Assembly: GCA_035651595.1 (NCBI GenBank)
Contig: DASRFJ010000124.1
Span: 1 to 51,341, forward strand
DNA from: JAFARZ01 sp035651595
GTDB lineage: Bacteria > Actinomycetota > Actinomycetes > Streptosporangiales > Streptosporangiaceae
Length of the DNA: 51,341 nt
Direction: 5' to 3'
The notes under the pieces are model-generated. The model saw nothing but the letters and a program-made list of their open reading frames with translations, did no database searches and was not told the DNA's origin. A program made the translations under genes and the position numbers. Position 1 is the first letter of the stretch. The number at the start of each line of letters is the position of its first letter. Positions 16,501-24,026 of this stretch are shown here, piece after piece.

Positions 16501-16844
16501 GGCAGGCCGAGGCTCAGCTCGGCGCCGAACACGGTCTTGAGCCCAGGGGTTCGCGCCGCTGCCTGCGCGAACTGGGGCACGCCGTACATCCCGTCGTGGT
16601 CGGTGACCGCCAGCGCGGTCAGCCCGAGCCGCGCCGCCTGTTCGGCCAGCTCAGCCGGACTCGCCGCTCCGTCAAGGAAGCTGTAGGACGTGTGGCAGTG
16701 CAGCTCCGCCCACCGTGCCGTCGACTGCCGCCGGGGCCGCGGGGGCGTTTGCTCCGGCTCTGGGGTGTTGTGCGTGCCCGAGGTCCCCCAGGTCATCTGC
16801 TTGTGCAGCTCCCGCCAGGGGATCGCCGGGTTACTCCAGCCCAT
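13566..16844 (-). CDS. dnaE2: error-prone DNA polymerase III alpha subunit
   Basis: 1092 residues from ATG at 16844. The PHP domain begins WAELHCHTSYSFLDGAASP near residue 45. The palm has PDIDLDIEHRRREEAIQHVY with the catalytic aspartates, CQGRGSAANSAVCYAIGI, and the third site around YAGLVKFDLLGLGML. The C terminus has HhH and OB-fold segments (GAAAGLVTHRQRPPTAGGVV, FMTLEDETGMVNVICPP) and lacks the long tau-binding tail of replicative DnaE1, as expected for DnaE2/ImuC. It copies past damage as part of the ImuA-ImuB-DnaE2 mutasome and is three bases downstream of imuB. Induction is probably through the LexA box before imuA. Confidence 0.96.
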   Translation of the reverse strand: MGWSNPAIPWRELHKQMTWGTSGTHNTPEPEQTPPRPRRQSTARWAELHCHTSYSFLDGAASPAELAEQAARLGLTALAVTDHDGMYGVPQFAQAAARTPGLKTVFGAELSLGLPQHQGGVPDPAGRHLLVLARDKEGYGRLCTTISAAQLAGGEKGKPVYDFDGLASQHDGHWVVLTGCRKGHVPAALAANGPDAAQKELRRLVDMFGRENVIVELNCHNLPGDDERNDALFKLAANAGLQTIATGNTHYAVPAQARLGQGLAAIRARRSLKEMDGWLAAAGTQYLRSGDEMSMLLRRYPGVLERTVALGEECAFDFKVIAPELPDCPVPGDHTEATWLRQLAADGARQRYGPPEQAREAYGQIERELEIIERLGFPGYFLIVHEIVQFCKDNNILCQGRGSAANSAVCYAIGITSVDPVKHHLLFERFLSEGRDGPPDIDLDIEHRRREEAIQHVYDKYGRQCAAQVANVISYRPRMALRDAGRAFGYTPEMAEGWVRQISPGGAVAGESLPAEDTPQQVVDLAEQMLRLPRHLGIHSGGMVICDRPVGEVCPVEWARMPGRTVLQWDKDDCAYAGLVKFDLLGLGMLAALHDCFDLVDQHYGNRFDLHTLPDDDPGVYDMLCEADTVGVFQVESRAQMATLPRLKPRKFYDLVIEVALIRPGPIQGGSVHPFLRRNDGVEPILMPHPSMEKALGKTMGVPLFQEQMMQLAIDCAGFSPTESDRLRQAMSSKRSSERIHELRQRLLDGMRANGIPDDVAEDIYQKILAFSSYGFPESHAISFAYLVYASAYLKKYYPAAFTCALLRNQPMGFYAPHSLIGDARRHGVTVLGVDVNASDALATLEGFGSEAAIRVGISSVRNLGSAAAERIAAGRPYRDLPDFAARTGLSAAALEALATAGAFGCFGLSRRAALWAAGAAASLRPGQLSGTETGLSAPALPAMTPAEETLADLWATGTYGVHPVAHVRSLLAARGVLSAAEVRAAPADTVGAAAGLVTHRQRPPTAGGVVFMTLEDETGMVNVICPPAVWEAHKRMASVAPALLIHGRIERTGRGGGIAAAGAAKGGAVNLVADALRPLKVSATVPSRDFR

Positions 16845-16847
16845 CGC

Positions 16848-18620
16848 TCACCAGTACCCCGCCTCGATCTGCCACCGGCCCTGGCTGACCGCCGCCAGCC
16901 AGGCCCGCCCGTCGTCGGTGACCAGCTGAAACCGCGCTCGGCGGCTCGCGTGCTCGGGATCCCACCAGCGTTCGGCCAGCGGCCAGGGCCCGGCCCAGGC
17001 GGTGATCGTGCGCTTCGGCTCACCGGGCATCGCGAGCCGCCGCGGTGGCGCCGACAGCACGCAGCGGCCGCTGACCGTCACGCTGGAGCCGTCCTCGTCG
17101 GTCACCGTAGCCTCACGCGGCACGGGGAACACAAGGGCGGGCGCGGTCCCGGGTATCTGTCCCGGCCAAGGCTGCTCTCTGCTCCGGCTGATGTCCCTTT
17201 CTTCCCCGAACGCCAGGTGTGTTACCTGCTCATCCACGTTCCTCCCCCCTTCGAGGACCGGCCGGAGCACGGCTTCGTGCCCCAGCAGTGCCTGCACCCG
17301 CAGCGCGGCGCGTGCCACGCGGTCGGACACCACGGACTCACCCCAGAGCGCGAGCTGCTGACCGGTAGCGCGCACCACCTGGTCGGGCGTCAGCCTCAGC
17401 AGCACGATCCCGCCCACCTCGGCGCCCGCGCCGCTCACCTCGGCGCCCCAGCCGCTCACCTCGGCGCCCGCGCCGACGCCCGCGCCGCTGTCCGCGCTGC
17501 CGCGGCCGCCGCCGCCCGCGCCGTCGGCCGCGCCACCGCGGCCGCCGCCGGCCCCCAGCGGGTCAATTGCGCAATCGAGCCCACTAGAGCGTGTCTCCGG
17601 GGGCGCAGCGCGCCAGCCGTCGAGCTGCCAGCGGACCCGGTCCGCCACCTGGACCGCGGTGAGCAGCCCGTCGTGCCGCCACAGCCTGGTGTTCTCTCGC
17701 CCGTCCGCCCAGCTCGCGTGCACCTCGACGCGAACGCAGGTCAGCCCGCGGGCGCGGAGCCTCGTGTGCATCTGCTCAGCCAGCGCCTTGGCGGCGAACA
17801 CCAGCGGCTCCGCGCTGGTTTCCGGCGGGTCGAACTCCTGGGACACGGACAGGTCCTCGGGCGGCGAACTGGCCGCGAGCGGACGCGGGTCATGGCCGCT
17901 GGCCAACCGGTGCGCCCGCTCCCCCGCAGCCCCGAAGCGGCTCGCCACGTCCCGTTCCCGTAGCGCGGCCAGATCGCCGAGGGTGCGAATGCCCAGCCGA
18001 CGCAGCAAGCTCGCTAGGTCCGGGTCGTCGAGCACGGTCACCGGCTGCGAGCCAAGGAACTCCGGTGACCCGCCCGGCAACACCAGCGTCACCCCATCTT
18101 CGCCGCCCGCGCCTGCCGCGCCCTGGGCCGCCGCGCCCGCGCCTGCCTCGCCCGCGCCCGCGGCGGGCGCGCCTGCTTCGCGCGCGCCCGCCGCGAGCCC
18201 GGCGCCCGCCGCGAGCCCGGCGGCGAACCGGCCGTCCGCGATCCCGACGCGGCAGTCCACGCCGAGCCCAGCGACCGCGGCGACGATCTTCCTGGCCACG
18301 ATCGTCTCGCCACCGAAATACCGGGCTGGCCCCCGGGCCGCGAACGCGCAGACCCCCGGTACCAGCACCTCCACCCGCGGGCAGAATTCCGTCACCGCGC
18401 CCACCACGCGTTCGAACAACCGCGCCGTCGCCTGGCTGGGCTCGGCGCCCGCCGCGCACAACTCCGCGCAGCGGACAACCATCACCCGCTCCGGCGCGCC
18501 CGCGACGCGCCCCCGCCCCGTCATCCGCCACCGCCCGTCATCCGCCACGCGCCCGCGAGCCGGCACCCATCCGCCACGCGGCACGCGCCCGCCAGCCGGC
18601 ACCCATCCGCCACGCGGCAC
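16848..18620 (-). CDS. imuB: ImuB, Y-family polymerase-like mutasome protein
   Basis: Up to 590 residues from GTG at 18620; a second candidate is ATG at 18524 (MTGRGRVAGAPERVMVVRC). Family similarity begins at RVMVVRC, so the first 32 residues, encoded by a tandem repeat, may be untranslated. Y-family features are GVCAFAARGPARYFGGE, GVDCRVGIADGRFAAGLA, SLLRRLGIRTLGDLAALRER and RFGAAGERAHRLASGHD. ImuB proteins lack the catalytic acidic triad and link DnaE2 to the beta clamp. Two low-complexity Ala/Gly-rich inserts (about residues 155-195 and 365-410) are unusually long. Lies between imuA and dnaE2 in one operon. Confidence 0.9.
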   Translation of the reverse strand: MPRGGWVPAGGRVPRGGWVPARGRVADDGRWRMTGRGRVAGAPERVMVVRCAELCAAGAEPSQATARLFERVVGAVTEFCPRVEVLVPGVCAFAARGPARYFGGETIVARKIVAAVAGLGVDCRVGIADGRFAAGLAAGAGLAAGAREAGAPAAGAGEAGAGAAAQGAAGAGGEDGVTLVLPGGSPEFLGSQPVTVLDDPDLASLLRRLGIRTLGDLAALRERDVASRFGAAGERAHRLASGHDPRPLAASSPPEDLSVSQEFDPPETSAEPLVFAAKALAEQMHTRLRARGLTCVRVEVHASWADGRENTRLWRHDGLLTAVQVADRVRWQLDGWRAAPPETRSSGLDCAIDPLGAGGGRGGAADGAGGGGRGSADSGAGVGAGAEVSGWGAEVSGAGAEVGGIVLLRLTPDQVVRATGQQLALWGESVVSDRVARAALRVQALLGHEAVLRPVLEGGRNVDEQVTHLAFGEERDISRSREQPWPGQIPGTAPALVFPVPREATVTDEDGSSVTVSGRCVLSAPPRRLAMPGEPKRTITAWAGPWPLAERWWDPEHASRRARFQLVTDDGRAWLAAVSQGRWQIEAGYW

Positions 18621-18632
18621 CCGCCCGTCATC
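18539..18632. repeat. 36-bp-class tandem repeat across the imuA/imuB junction
   Basis: About three imperfect units beginning CATCCGCCACGCG and ending AGCCGGCACC cover the imuA stop and the start region of imuB. One unit is 36 bp and the others differ by small deletions. It duplicates the stretch holding the possible imuB initiation signals, leaving the imuB start uncertain. Confidence 0.65.
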
Positions 18633-19455
18633 CGGCGACCACCCGCAGCGCCGGTGCCGCGTCGGCTCCGCCCAGGTCGGCGGGGATGTCCGCCGGTTCG
18701 GCTACCGACACGCGGCCGTCCTCCGCCGGCAGCCACAGCCAGCCTGTCCGTGTCCGGGCCGCCTCCCCGCGCCCGTCCGCAACCACTTCGGCGCAGCACG
18801 CCCGAAGCCGCCCGTGCCCGTCGCCGAGCCCGGTCCAGCCCTGCGCCGCCACCCGGAGCCGGACCGTCGCGCCCGGCCAGTCCCCGGCAACCAGCAGCAC
18901 ACCCCGCTCGCGCCGCAGCGTTGCCTCGAGTCGCTGCCGGATCTGAGCCGAGGCCCGCGACGGCGGGCGCGCCAGCACCAGCTCGCAACCGTCGATCAGC
19001 GACGCGACCACCTGCGGCCACGCGGGCCCCAACTCCGGCACCAGCAGGATCCGCTCCGGATCCATCCCAAGCCCCACGCCGGCCAAGACCCCGGCCTCGG
19101 GTATCCCCGCCAGCCCGCACCACGCCCCGTCCGCTGACGCACCCGCGGCGAGTGCCAGCGAAAGCAGCCCGAACTCTGGCACCGACACCACGGATCCCCG
19201 CGCCAACCCGCCCCGCGGCAGCAGGTCCCGCAACGCCGTCACCACCGGCAGCATCCCCCGCCCTGCGCCCGCGCCAGCTCCAGCGCCGCCTTCCACCCCA
19301 GCCGCAGTCGCCCCGCCCATCCCGGAGGTCCCGGCCGCCCGGGCCTCAGCCTCACCCTCAGCCTCGCCGCCCGCCTCAGCCAGCGTGACCGCCCGCGTTA
19401 CCGATCCATCCGGCATCCGCTCGCGTTGAGCGAATGCCAGTTCCATAAGATCCAT
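18628..19455 (-). CDS. imuA: ImuA-like RecA-related mutasome protein
   Basis: 275 residues from ATG at 19455 (a second ATG is at 19446). The RecA-like core shows LLPRGGLARGSVVSVPEFGL, where the Walker A position is degenerate, then SLALAAGASADGAWCGLAGI and ILLVPELGPAWPQVVASLID. The C terminus has GDWPGATVRLRVAAQGW and TGWLWLPAEDGR. This matches actinobacterial ImuA' (Rv3395c-like), which works with ImuB and DnaE2 in damage-induced mutagenesis. Extending upstream to 19515 would cross the LexA-like box at 19458-19473, so the later start is chosen. Operon order imuA-imuB-dnaE2 is complete. Confidence 0.85.
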   Translation of the reverse strand: MDLMELAFAQRERMPDGSVTRAVTLAEAGGEAEGEAEARAAGTSGMGGATAAGVEGGAGAGAGAGRGMLPVVTALRDLLPRGGLARGSVVSVPEFGLLSLALAAGASADGAWCGLAGIPEAGVLAGVGLGMDPERILLVPELGPAWPQVVASLIDGCELVLARPPSRASAQIRQRLEATLRRERGVLLVAGDWPGATVRLRVAAQGWTGLGDGHGRLRACCAEVVADGRGEAARTRTGWLWLPAEDGRVSVAEPADIPADLGGADAAPALRVVAG

Positions 19456-19457
19456 GA

Positions 19458-19473
19458 TCGAACAATAATTCGG
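19458..19473 (-). promoter_or_regulatory. lexA box: candidate LexA (SOS) box of the imuA operon
   Basis: TCGAACAATAATTCGG fits the actinobacterial SOS box TCGAACN4GTTCGA with two mismatches (A for G in the right half-site, last base G). It ends 2 bp before the chosen imuA ATG. The imuA/dnaE2 genes are known LexA targets in mycobacteria. Confidence 0.6.
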
Positions 19474-19579
19474 CGTAGTCAAGCTGCCGCACCATGTGCG
19501 AACTTTCGGCGTCACCTCAGCTCATTGCGTAGGCAGCAGCCCGGCAGGGTCCATACTGCGTGGACCCTGCCTGCTACGC

Positions 19580-19765
19580 TGGCCGCCCGCAATGCCCGGG
19601 TCTGTCCGGCCCGGCGGGACATCTCCGCGGCTACCTTGAGCCCTGGAGGGCGATCCGAAAATCATTGCGGACACTTACCCCCCCAAACCGGGGGGGTAAG
19701 TGTCCGCAATAACCGGGCACACCCGCTGACGTGCCCGAAATGTAGTACTAAGTCCGATTTGTTCA
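19580..19765 (+). repeat. palindrome-centred repeat element, copy B
   Basis: The core has perfect 21-bp arms (19664-19684 and 19690-19710, ATTGCGGACACTTACCCCCC plus C) around loop AAACC. Flanks match copy A in the same orientation and copies C and D in reverse orientation (for example GGACAGACCCGGGCATTGCG on the minus strand). It fills most of the gap between imuA and the EACC1 gene; no gene is seen there. Confidence 0.85.
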
Positions 19766-19853
19766 GCGAGGCCGGCGCCATCGCGGCCGGGGCGGGCGTG
19801 CTGCCGCGGGCGAGGCCGGCGCTATCGCGGCCGGTGCGGGCGTCCCGCCGCGG
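19766..19853. repeat. two-copy 44-bp tandem duplication
   Basis: GCGAGGCCGGCGCCATCGCG and what follows is repeated with a 44-bp period (starts 19766 and 19810). The second unit overlaps the 3' end of the EACC1 reading frame and encodes its last residues, so that tail may be recent. Confidence 0.6.
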
Positions 19854-20250
19854 CCGGATCGGGCGGACCGCGGCCCAATCGGGCGCCGCCGCCCCCGCCG
19901 GGGGCGGGGCTTGTTCTGCCGGAGCAGGGTAACTCGCCGAGGGCGCGTTCCAGGACGGGGATGACGTCGTCGAGGTTCGTCGCGGTCAGCTCGACGGACG
20001 TCCCGCCGACCGTGATCGTCATGGACAACGCGGGCCGCCGGGACGTCAGGAACTGCGGCAGCAGCCGCACCGCGGACAGCATCCCGCCAGTGCTTGCCAG
20101 CAGCGCCAGGACCGACTGCTCGCCACGGCCCGGCCGACCGGGAATCAGCAGCACGCGCACCCCCGGAACCGCCCAGCCGAGGAACTCACGCAGCGCTCCT
20201 AGCTGCGCGTAGTCCGACACGGCGAGATCGGCGCGCTTGTCCCGCTCCAT
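19822..20250 (-). CDS. effector-associated constant component 1 (EACC1) protein
   Basis: 142 residues from ATG at 20250. The pattern LGALREFLGWAVPGVRVLLI, then GEQSVLALLASTGGMLSAVRLLPQFLTS, RRPALSMTITVGGTSVELTA and LDDVIPVLERAL is that of EACC1. These are small proteins found beside caspase-like or other effectors in predicted actinobacterial conflict systems. The helical glycine-rich middle may insert in a membrane or form an interface. Residues after about 105 (Pro/Gly/Arg-rich) run into the tandem duplication and are probably not conserved. No effector, NTPase or adaptor lies next to it, so this looks like an orphan copy. Confidence 0.7.
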   Translation of the reverse strand: MERDKRADLAVSDYAQLGALREFLGWAVPGVRVLLIPGRPGRGEQSVLALLASTGGMLSAVRLLPQFLTSRRPALSMTITVGGTSVELTATNLDDVIPVLERALGELPCSGRTSPAPGGGGGARLGRGPPDPAAAGRPHRPR

Positions 20251-20307
20251 ACCACGCCACTACCCCCAAACGGGGATCATCCATCCGGCACTCTACTGTT
20301 GTTCACC

Positions 20308-21666
20308 ATGAGCGACATCGACAGGCACAGGCTGGGCCAGCTAATCGAACGGGAGCGCGCCACCTACCGCGGCCGCTTTCCCGGGTCGGCAAAGGCGTTC
20401 GCGGCCTCCGGCGATCACCTGCTCGGCGGCGTGCCGATGACCTGGATGCGGATGTGGTCCGGTGGCTTCCCGCTGTACCAGGCCACCGCCAGCGGTGCCC
20501 GGCTGACCGATGTCGACGGACACGAGTTCATCGACTTCTGCCTCGGCGACACCGGCGCCATGGCCGGCCACTCGCCCGCGCCAGTCCAGGCCGCGATCGC
20601 CCGCCGGTACGCCGAACTCGGCGGCGCTACCACGATGCTGCCGACCGAGGACGCCGCGTGGGTGGCCGGCGAACTCACCCGGCGGTTCGGCGCGGCCTAC
20701 TGGAGCTTCACGCTCACCGCGACCGACGCCAATCGCTGGGCGATCAGGCTCGCCAGGCATCTCACGCAGCGGCCGAAGATCCTCGTGTTCAGCTACTGCT
20801 ACCACGGCAGCGTGGACGAGACGTTCATCGTCGCCGCGCCCGGCGGCGCGCGGGAACGGGAGGGCAACGTCGGCGCGCCGGTCGACCCGCGCGAGACCAC
20901 CCGGGTGGTGGAGTTCAACGACACAGACGCCCTGGAAGAGGCACTGGAACACGGCGATGTCGCCGCGGTGCTGATGGAGCCGGCGCTGACCAATATCGGC
21001 ATCGTGCTGCCCGAGCCCGGGTACCTGGCCGCGGTGCGCGAGCTTACCCGCCGGCACGGCACGCTACTGATCAATGACGAGACCCATACGTTCAGCGCCG
21101 GCCCCGGCGGGTGCACGAAAGCGTGGGGACTCCAGCCCGACATCGTCACGATCGGCAAGTCGATCGCCGGCGGGATCCCGGCGGGCGCGTACGGGCTCAG
21201 CGCGGACCTGGCCGACCGTGTCCTCGACGACAAAGAGGCCGACATCGAGGACACCGGTGGCGTCGGCGGCACGCTGGCCGGAAACGCGCTCTCGGCCGCC
21301 GCGATGCGCGCCACGCTCGGCGAGGTGCTCACCGACGCGGCGTTCGAGCGGATGATCGCGACGGCCGCCCGGTACACCAAGGGTGTCCAAGACGTGCTCA
21401 CCGCACAGGACCTGCCGTGGAGCATCGTCCAGCTCGGCGCGCGCGCCGAGTACCGGTTTGCGGCCGAGCCGCCTCGCACCGGCGGCGCGTCGGCGGCTGC
21501 CGCCGACCCCGGACTCGACGAGTACCTGCACCTCTATACGATCAACCGCGGCATCCTGATGACGCCGTTCCACAACATGGCGCTGATGTGCCCGGCCACC
21601 ACCGACGCGGACGTCGACGCGCACACCGCGGTGTTCGCCGCCGCGGCGGGCGAACTGCTGAGCTAG
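20308..21666 (+). CDS. class III PLP aminotransferase, glutamate-1-semialdehyde aminomutase-like
   Basis: 452 residues from ATG at 20308; the TTG three codons earlier is disfavoured. TACTGT at 20294-20299 could be a -10 box for a leaderless message. Motifs: DVDGHEFIDFCLGDTGAMAGHSP, NRWAIRLARHLTQRPKILVF, LINDETHTFSAGPGG (Asp binding the PLP nitrogen) and the PLP lysine in IVTIGKSIAGGIPAGAYG. The family moves or exchanges amino groups on omega-amino or semialdehyde substrates. It is not near haem genes, so a hemL role is unlikely and the substrate is open. It overlaps the convergent methyltransferase gene by 4 bp. Confidence 0.9.
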   Translation: MSDIDRHRLGQLIERERATYRGRFPGSAKAFAASGDHLLGGVPMTWMRMWSGGFPLYQATASGARLTDVDGHEFIDFCLGDTGAMAGHSPAPVQAAIARRYAELGGATTMLPTEDAAWVAGELTRRFGAAYWSFTLTATDANRWAIRLARHLTQRPKILVFSYCYHGSVDETFIVAAPGGAREREGNVGAPVDPRETTRVVEFNDTDALEEALEHGDVAAVLMEPALTNIGIVLPEPGYLAAVRELTRRHGTLLINDETHTFSAGPGGCTKAWGLQPDIVTIGKSIAGGIPAGAYGLSADLADRVLDDKEADIEDTGGVGGTLAGNALSAAAMRATLGEVLTDAAFERMIATAARYTKGVQDVLTAQDLPWSIVQLGARAEYRFAAEPPRTGGASAAAADPGLDEYLHLYTINRGILMTPFHNMALMCPATTDADVDAHTAVFAAAAGELLS

Positions 21667-22322
21667 CGGCGAACCGGCGGCCTGCCGCCCCAGCGGGTGA
21701 ACGTGAACATGCGCGCGCCTGGCTCCAGCGGAGCGGGCTCCGCCAGGTACCGGTGCGCGCCGGCACCGTACCCGGCATCCGGCGCCGACACCCAGAGCCG
21801 GGCGAAGCCACGCGAAGCGAACCAGTCGCAGATCCGCGGCACCAGGTCCGGCTCCCACCGGCCGCGGGTCCACACCACGGTGCCGCCCCGCGCGCAGAGC
21901 TGCGTGCAGTAGCCGATCGTCCGCTCGACGTCCTCGTCGGTCATGTTGCCGAACACCCCGCAGGCCAGTACCAGGTACGCCGGCGTCACCCCCGCGTACT
22001 GGTCGGTCAGCGAGGCGTCCCCCGTCACCACCTCGACCCCGCTCAGGCCGGCCGCCGCCGCGGACTGCCGGGCGAACGCCGCGTTCCGCTCGTCCAGTTC
22101 GACGAGCCGAGCGGACACATCGTCTCGGCGTGGGTGACCGGCCAGCACGCCGATCAGGTCACGCCCCTGCCCGGCGCACATGCTCACCGCGCGCAGCGGG
22201 CCGGGCGGTGCGGTGTCGAGCGCGACGCGGATCCGCTGCTGGACCGCGGCGAGCCGCCGGGCCAGAGACGAGCCGGGCTTGTCGTAGTCGTCGTGCCAGT
22301 CCTGCCAGTCCGGGAACGCCAT
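21663..22322 (-). CDS. class I SAM-dependent methyltransferase
   Basis: 219 residues from ATG at 22322. SAM motif I appears as AVSMCAGQGRDLIGVL, the acidic residue as VELDERNAAFARQSAAAAGL, and then VVTGDASLTDQYAGVTPAYLVL. The N terminus (WQDWHDDYDKPGSSLARRLA) and the C-terminal FTFTRWGG are those of a family common in Streptomyces without assigned substrate. The gene overlaps the aminotransferase stop by 4 bp. The membrane gene at 22850-22347 ends 25 bp upstream, so the two probably share a transcript. Confidence 0.88.
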   Translation of the reverse strand: MAFPDWQDWHDDYDKPGSSLARRLAAVQQRIRVALDTAPPGPLRAVSMCAGQGRDLIGVLAGHPRRDDVSARLVELDERNAAFARQSAAAAGLSGVEVVTGDASLTDQYAGVTPAYLVLACGVFGNMTDEDVERTIGYCTQLCARGGTVVWTRGRWEPDLVPRICDWFASRGFARLWVSAPDAGYGAGAHRYLAEPAPLEPGARMFTFTRWGGRPPVRR

Positions 22323-22346
22323 GGGGCAATTGTCCCAGAGGCCGGG

Positions 22347-22850
22347 TTACGGCCAGCGGATCGTGATGTGGGTGTCGCCGTCGAGCTGCTGCGCGTCCGC
22401 GACGCTCCTGGCGCGCGCCTGCACGATGACGCGCTGCACGGCATAGGTCACGGCGAAGTACAGGCACAACGTCGCCGCGCCGAGCCCCTCGTTCGCTCCC
22501 CTGCCGTCGACCAGGTAGTCGTAGCCGAGGTGGATGCCCAGCGACGCCACCCACAGCACCGCGGTCAGCCAGTTGCCCTGCCGCCAGGCATGCTCGCCGT
22601 CCACCCAGACGTGCACGGTGGCGGCCCGCACCCCCGCGAGCGCGGCCGCGATCACCACGCTGCCCAGCAGCACCGCCCAGATCTCGGTGCCGTGCTGGCC
22701 CTGGCTCATGAACTCCGACAGCTGGATCCCGCCGATGACCGCGAAGATCAGCGGCAGGCGCAGGTCCGTCTTAACCGGCCGCGCCTGAAGCTGGCGCGTG
22801 AGGATGAACCCCAAGACGCCGAGCCCGATAGCGAGGTTCAGGAAGGTCAC
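22347..22850 (-). CDS. uncharacterised five-helix membrane protein
   Basis: 167 residues from ATG at 22850. Hydrophobic segments lie near residues 2-18, 30-45, 58-78, 92-108 and 122-140. The sequence MTFLNLAIGLGVLGFILTRQ, then the segment VKTDLRLPLIFAVIGGIQL, resembles DUF1453/CcdC-like membrane proteins of actinobacteria. A soluble charged loop WVDGEHAWRQGNWLTAV lies between helices. Function unknown. Same strand as, and closely spaced to, the methyltransferase gene. Confidence 0.75.
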   Translation of the reverse strand: MTFLNLAIGLGVLGFILTRQLQARPVKTDLRLPLIFAVIGGIQLSEFMSQGQHGTEIWAVLLGSVVIAAALAGVRAATVHVWVDGEHAWRQGNWLTAVLWVASLGIHLGYDYLVDGRGANEGLGAATLCLYFAVTYAVQRVIVQARARSVADAQQLDGDTHITIRWP

Positions 22851-22901
22851 GCCGCCAACGCTATAACCGCCCTGGTCAGCGCCTCGGGGCCGGGCCGGGA
22901 G

Positions 22902-24026
22902 CTAGCCGGCGGCGTGCTGGACGGCGGCTTCCAGGGCGGCGAGGGAGAGCCAGCCGTCGTGGGTCCACAAGACCTTGCCGGTCGCGGACACGAGGCTGAA
23001 CCACGGCTGGTCCTGCACCGCGTAGCCGTCGGCGACGCGGCCCGTGGTGTCGAGGCCGACCGGGTACTTCAGGCCCACGCCGCTCAGGTACGATCGCACG
23101 TACGCCGACGACGGCTCGACGACCGTCTCGTCGATGCCGGTCAGGCTCGGCATGCCGGACCGCGCGGCCCACGCGGTGTACGCGTTGCCGAGCGCCAGCT
23201 CGGACTTGAGGTCTGACATCTCGGACAGCCAGGTCGCGAAGAACATCACCAGGCGCGGCTTGCCCGGGCCCAGCGCCACCGACCCGGAACCGGACGCGGC
23301 CGGCAGCGTCACGTGCGTTCCCGGGTCTTGCGCCGAGACCGAGGCCAGCGACTGCTGGCTGCCGACCTTGGGATGGCCGGGGAGCAGGGACGATATCTCG
23401 CCGGCGAGCACCTCGGCGGACTGGAGCACGCTGGAGTACGCCATCTGCGTCAGGTAGAGCTTCTGTTCCCGGCCCTGCTGGTCGATCACGAACAGCGCCG
23501 GCGTGTGGTCGATCTGCCCCTGCTCGATCTGCACCGCGATGTGGTACGCGCCCCACGCGGACTTCAGCTGCGCGAGCGACCCGGTGAGGAAGTTCCACTG
23601 GTTGACCATGCCGTGCGCCTGCGAGTACGACAGCACGTCCGCCACGCTGGTCGCGTGCGGGTTCGCGTCCACACCGAGCAGCCGCACCTGGTCACCCGCC
23701 GACCCGAGCAGCTGCTTGGCCCAGACCATGCTCTGGGTAGTCAGCGGGCACACGTTAGTGCATTCAGAATCATCAAAGGCGAGCAGAACGACATCTCCGT
23801 GCAACGAGCTGAGGGACATCGGCCGCCCGAACTGATTGGTCAGCCGGATATCGGGCGCGGGCGTGCCGCCGAGCGAGGTGCCGGGGTCCAGGTTCGGATT
23901 GTCCATCGCGGCGGCGGACTGCGGGCTCATCGCGGAGTTGCCGCTGCTTGCCGTGCCGCCGCTGGCGCAGCCGGCCACCAGGCCGGCCAGCGCGAGGCCG
24001 ACGAGCGCACGCACGAGGGGGCTCAT
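22902..24026 (-). CDS. SCO1/SenC-like lipoprotein fused to a degenerate thioredoxin-like domain
   Basis: 374 residues from ATG at 24026, overlapping the NDH-2 stop. A lipoprotein signal ends LAGLVAGC (Cys20). Domain 1 (about 55-195) is SCO1/SenC: SECTNVCPLTT at 87-97 holds the copper CxxxC pair and IDHTPALFVID the third ligand His. Domain 2 (about 225-370) resembles a TlpA/redoxin fold, but its active site reads FFATWLSEMSDL, lacking both cysteines of WCPPC. It probably sits outside the membrane and delivers copper or electrons to cytochrome oxidase or another cuproenzyme. Linkage to an NADH dehydrogenase gene fits a respiratory role. Confidence 0.85.
   Translation of the reverse strand: MSPLVRALVGLALAGLVAGCASGGTASSGNSAMSPQSAAAMDNPNLDPGTSLGGTPAPDIRLTNQFGRPMSLSSLHGDVVLLAFDDSECTNVCPLTTQSMVWAKQLLGSAGDQVRLLGVDANPHATSVADVLSYSQAHGMVNQWNFLTGSLAQLKSAWGAYHIAVQIEQGQIDHTPALFVIDQQGREQKLYLTQMAYSSVLQSAEVLAGEISSLLPGHPKVGSQQSLASVSAQDPGTHVTLPAASGSGSVALGPGKPRLVMFFATWLSEMSDLKSELALGNAYTAWAARSGMPSLTGIDETVVEPSSAYVRSYLSGVGLKYPVGLDTTGRVADGYAVQDQPWFSLVSATGKVLWTHDGWLSLAALEAAVQHAAG

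Noticed and set aside
15573..17963. 796-codon plus-strand open frame
   Set aside because: Shadow of dnaE2 and imuB; no family motifs.
18539..18632. Short CRISPR-like array
   Set aside because: Units are adjacent, with no unique spacers and no cas genes; it is a tandem duplication.
20308..21666. hemL (glutamate-1-semialdehyde aminomutase)
   Set aside because: It belongs to the same superfamily, but there are no haem genes nearby and the sequence is of the broader class III type, so no symbol is given.
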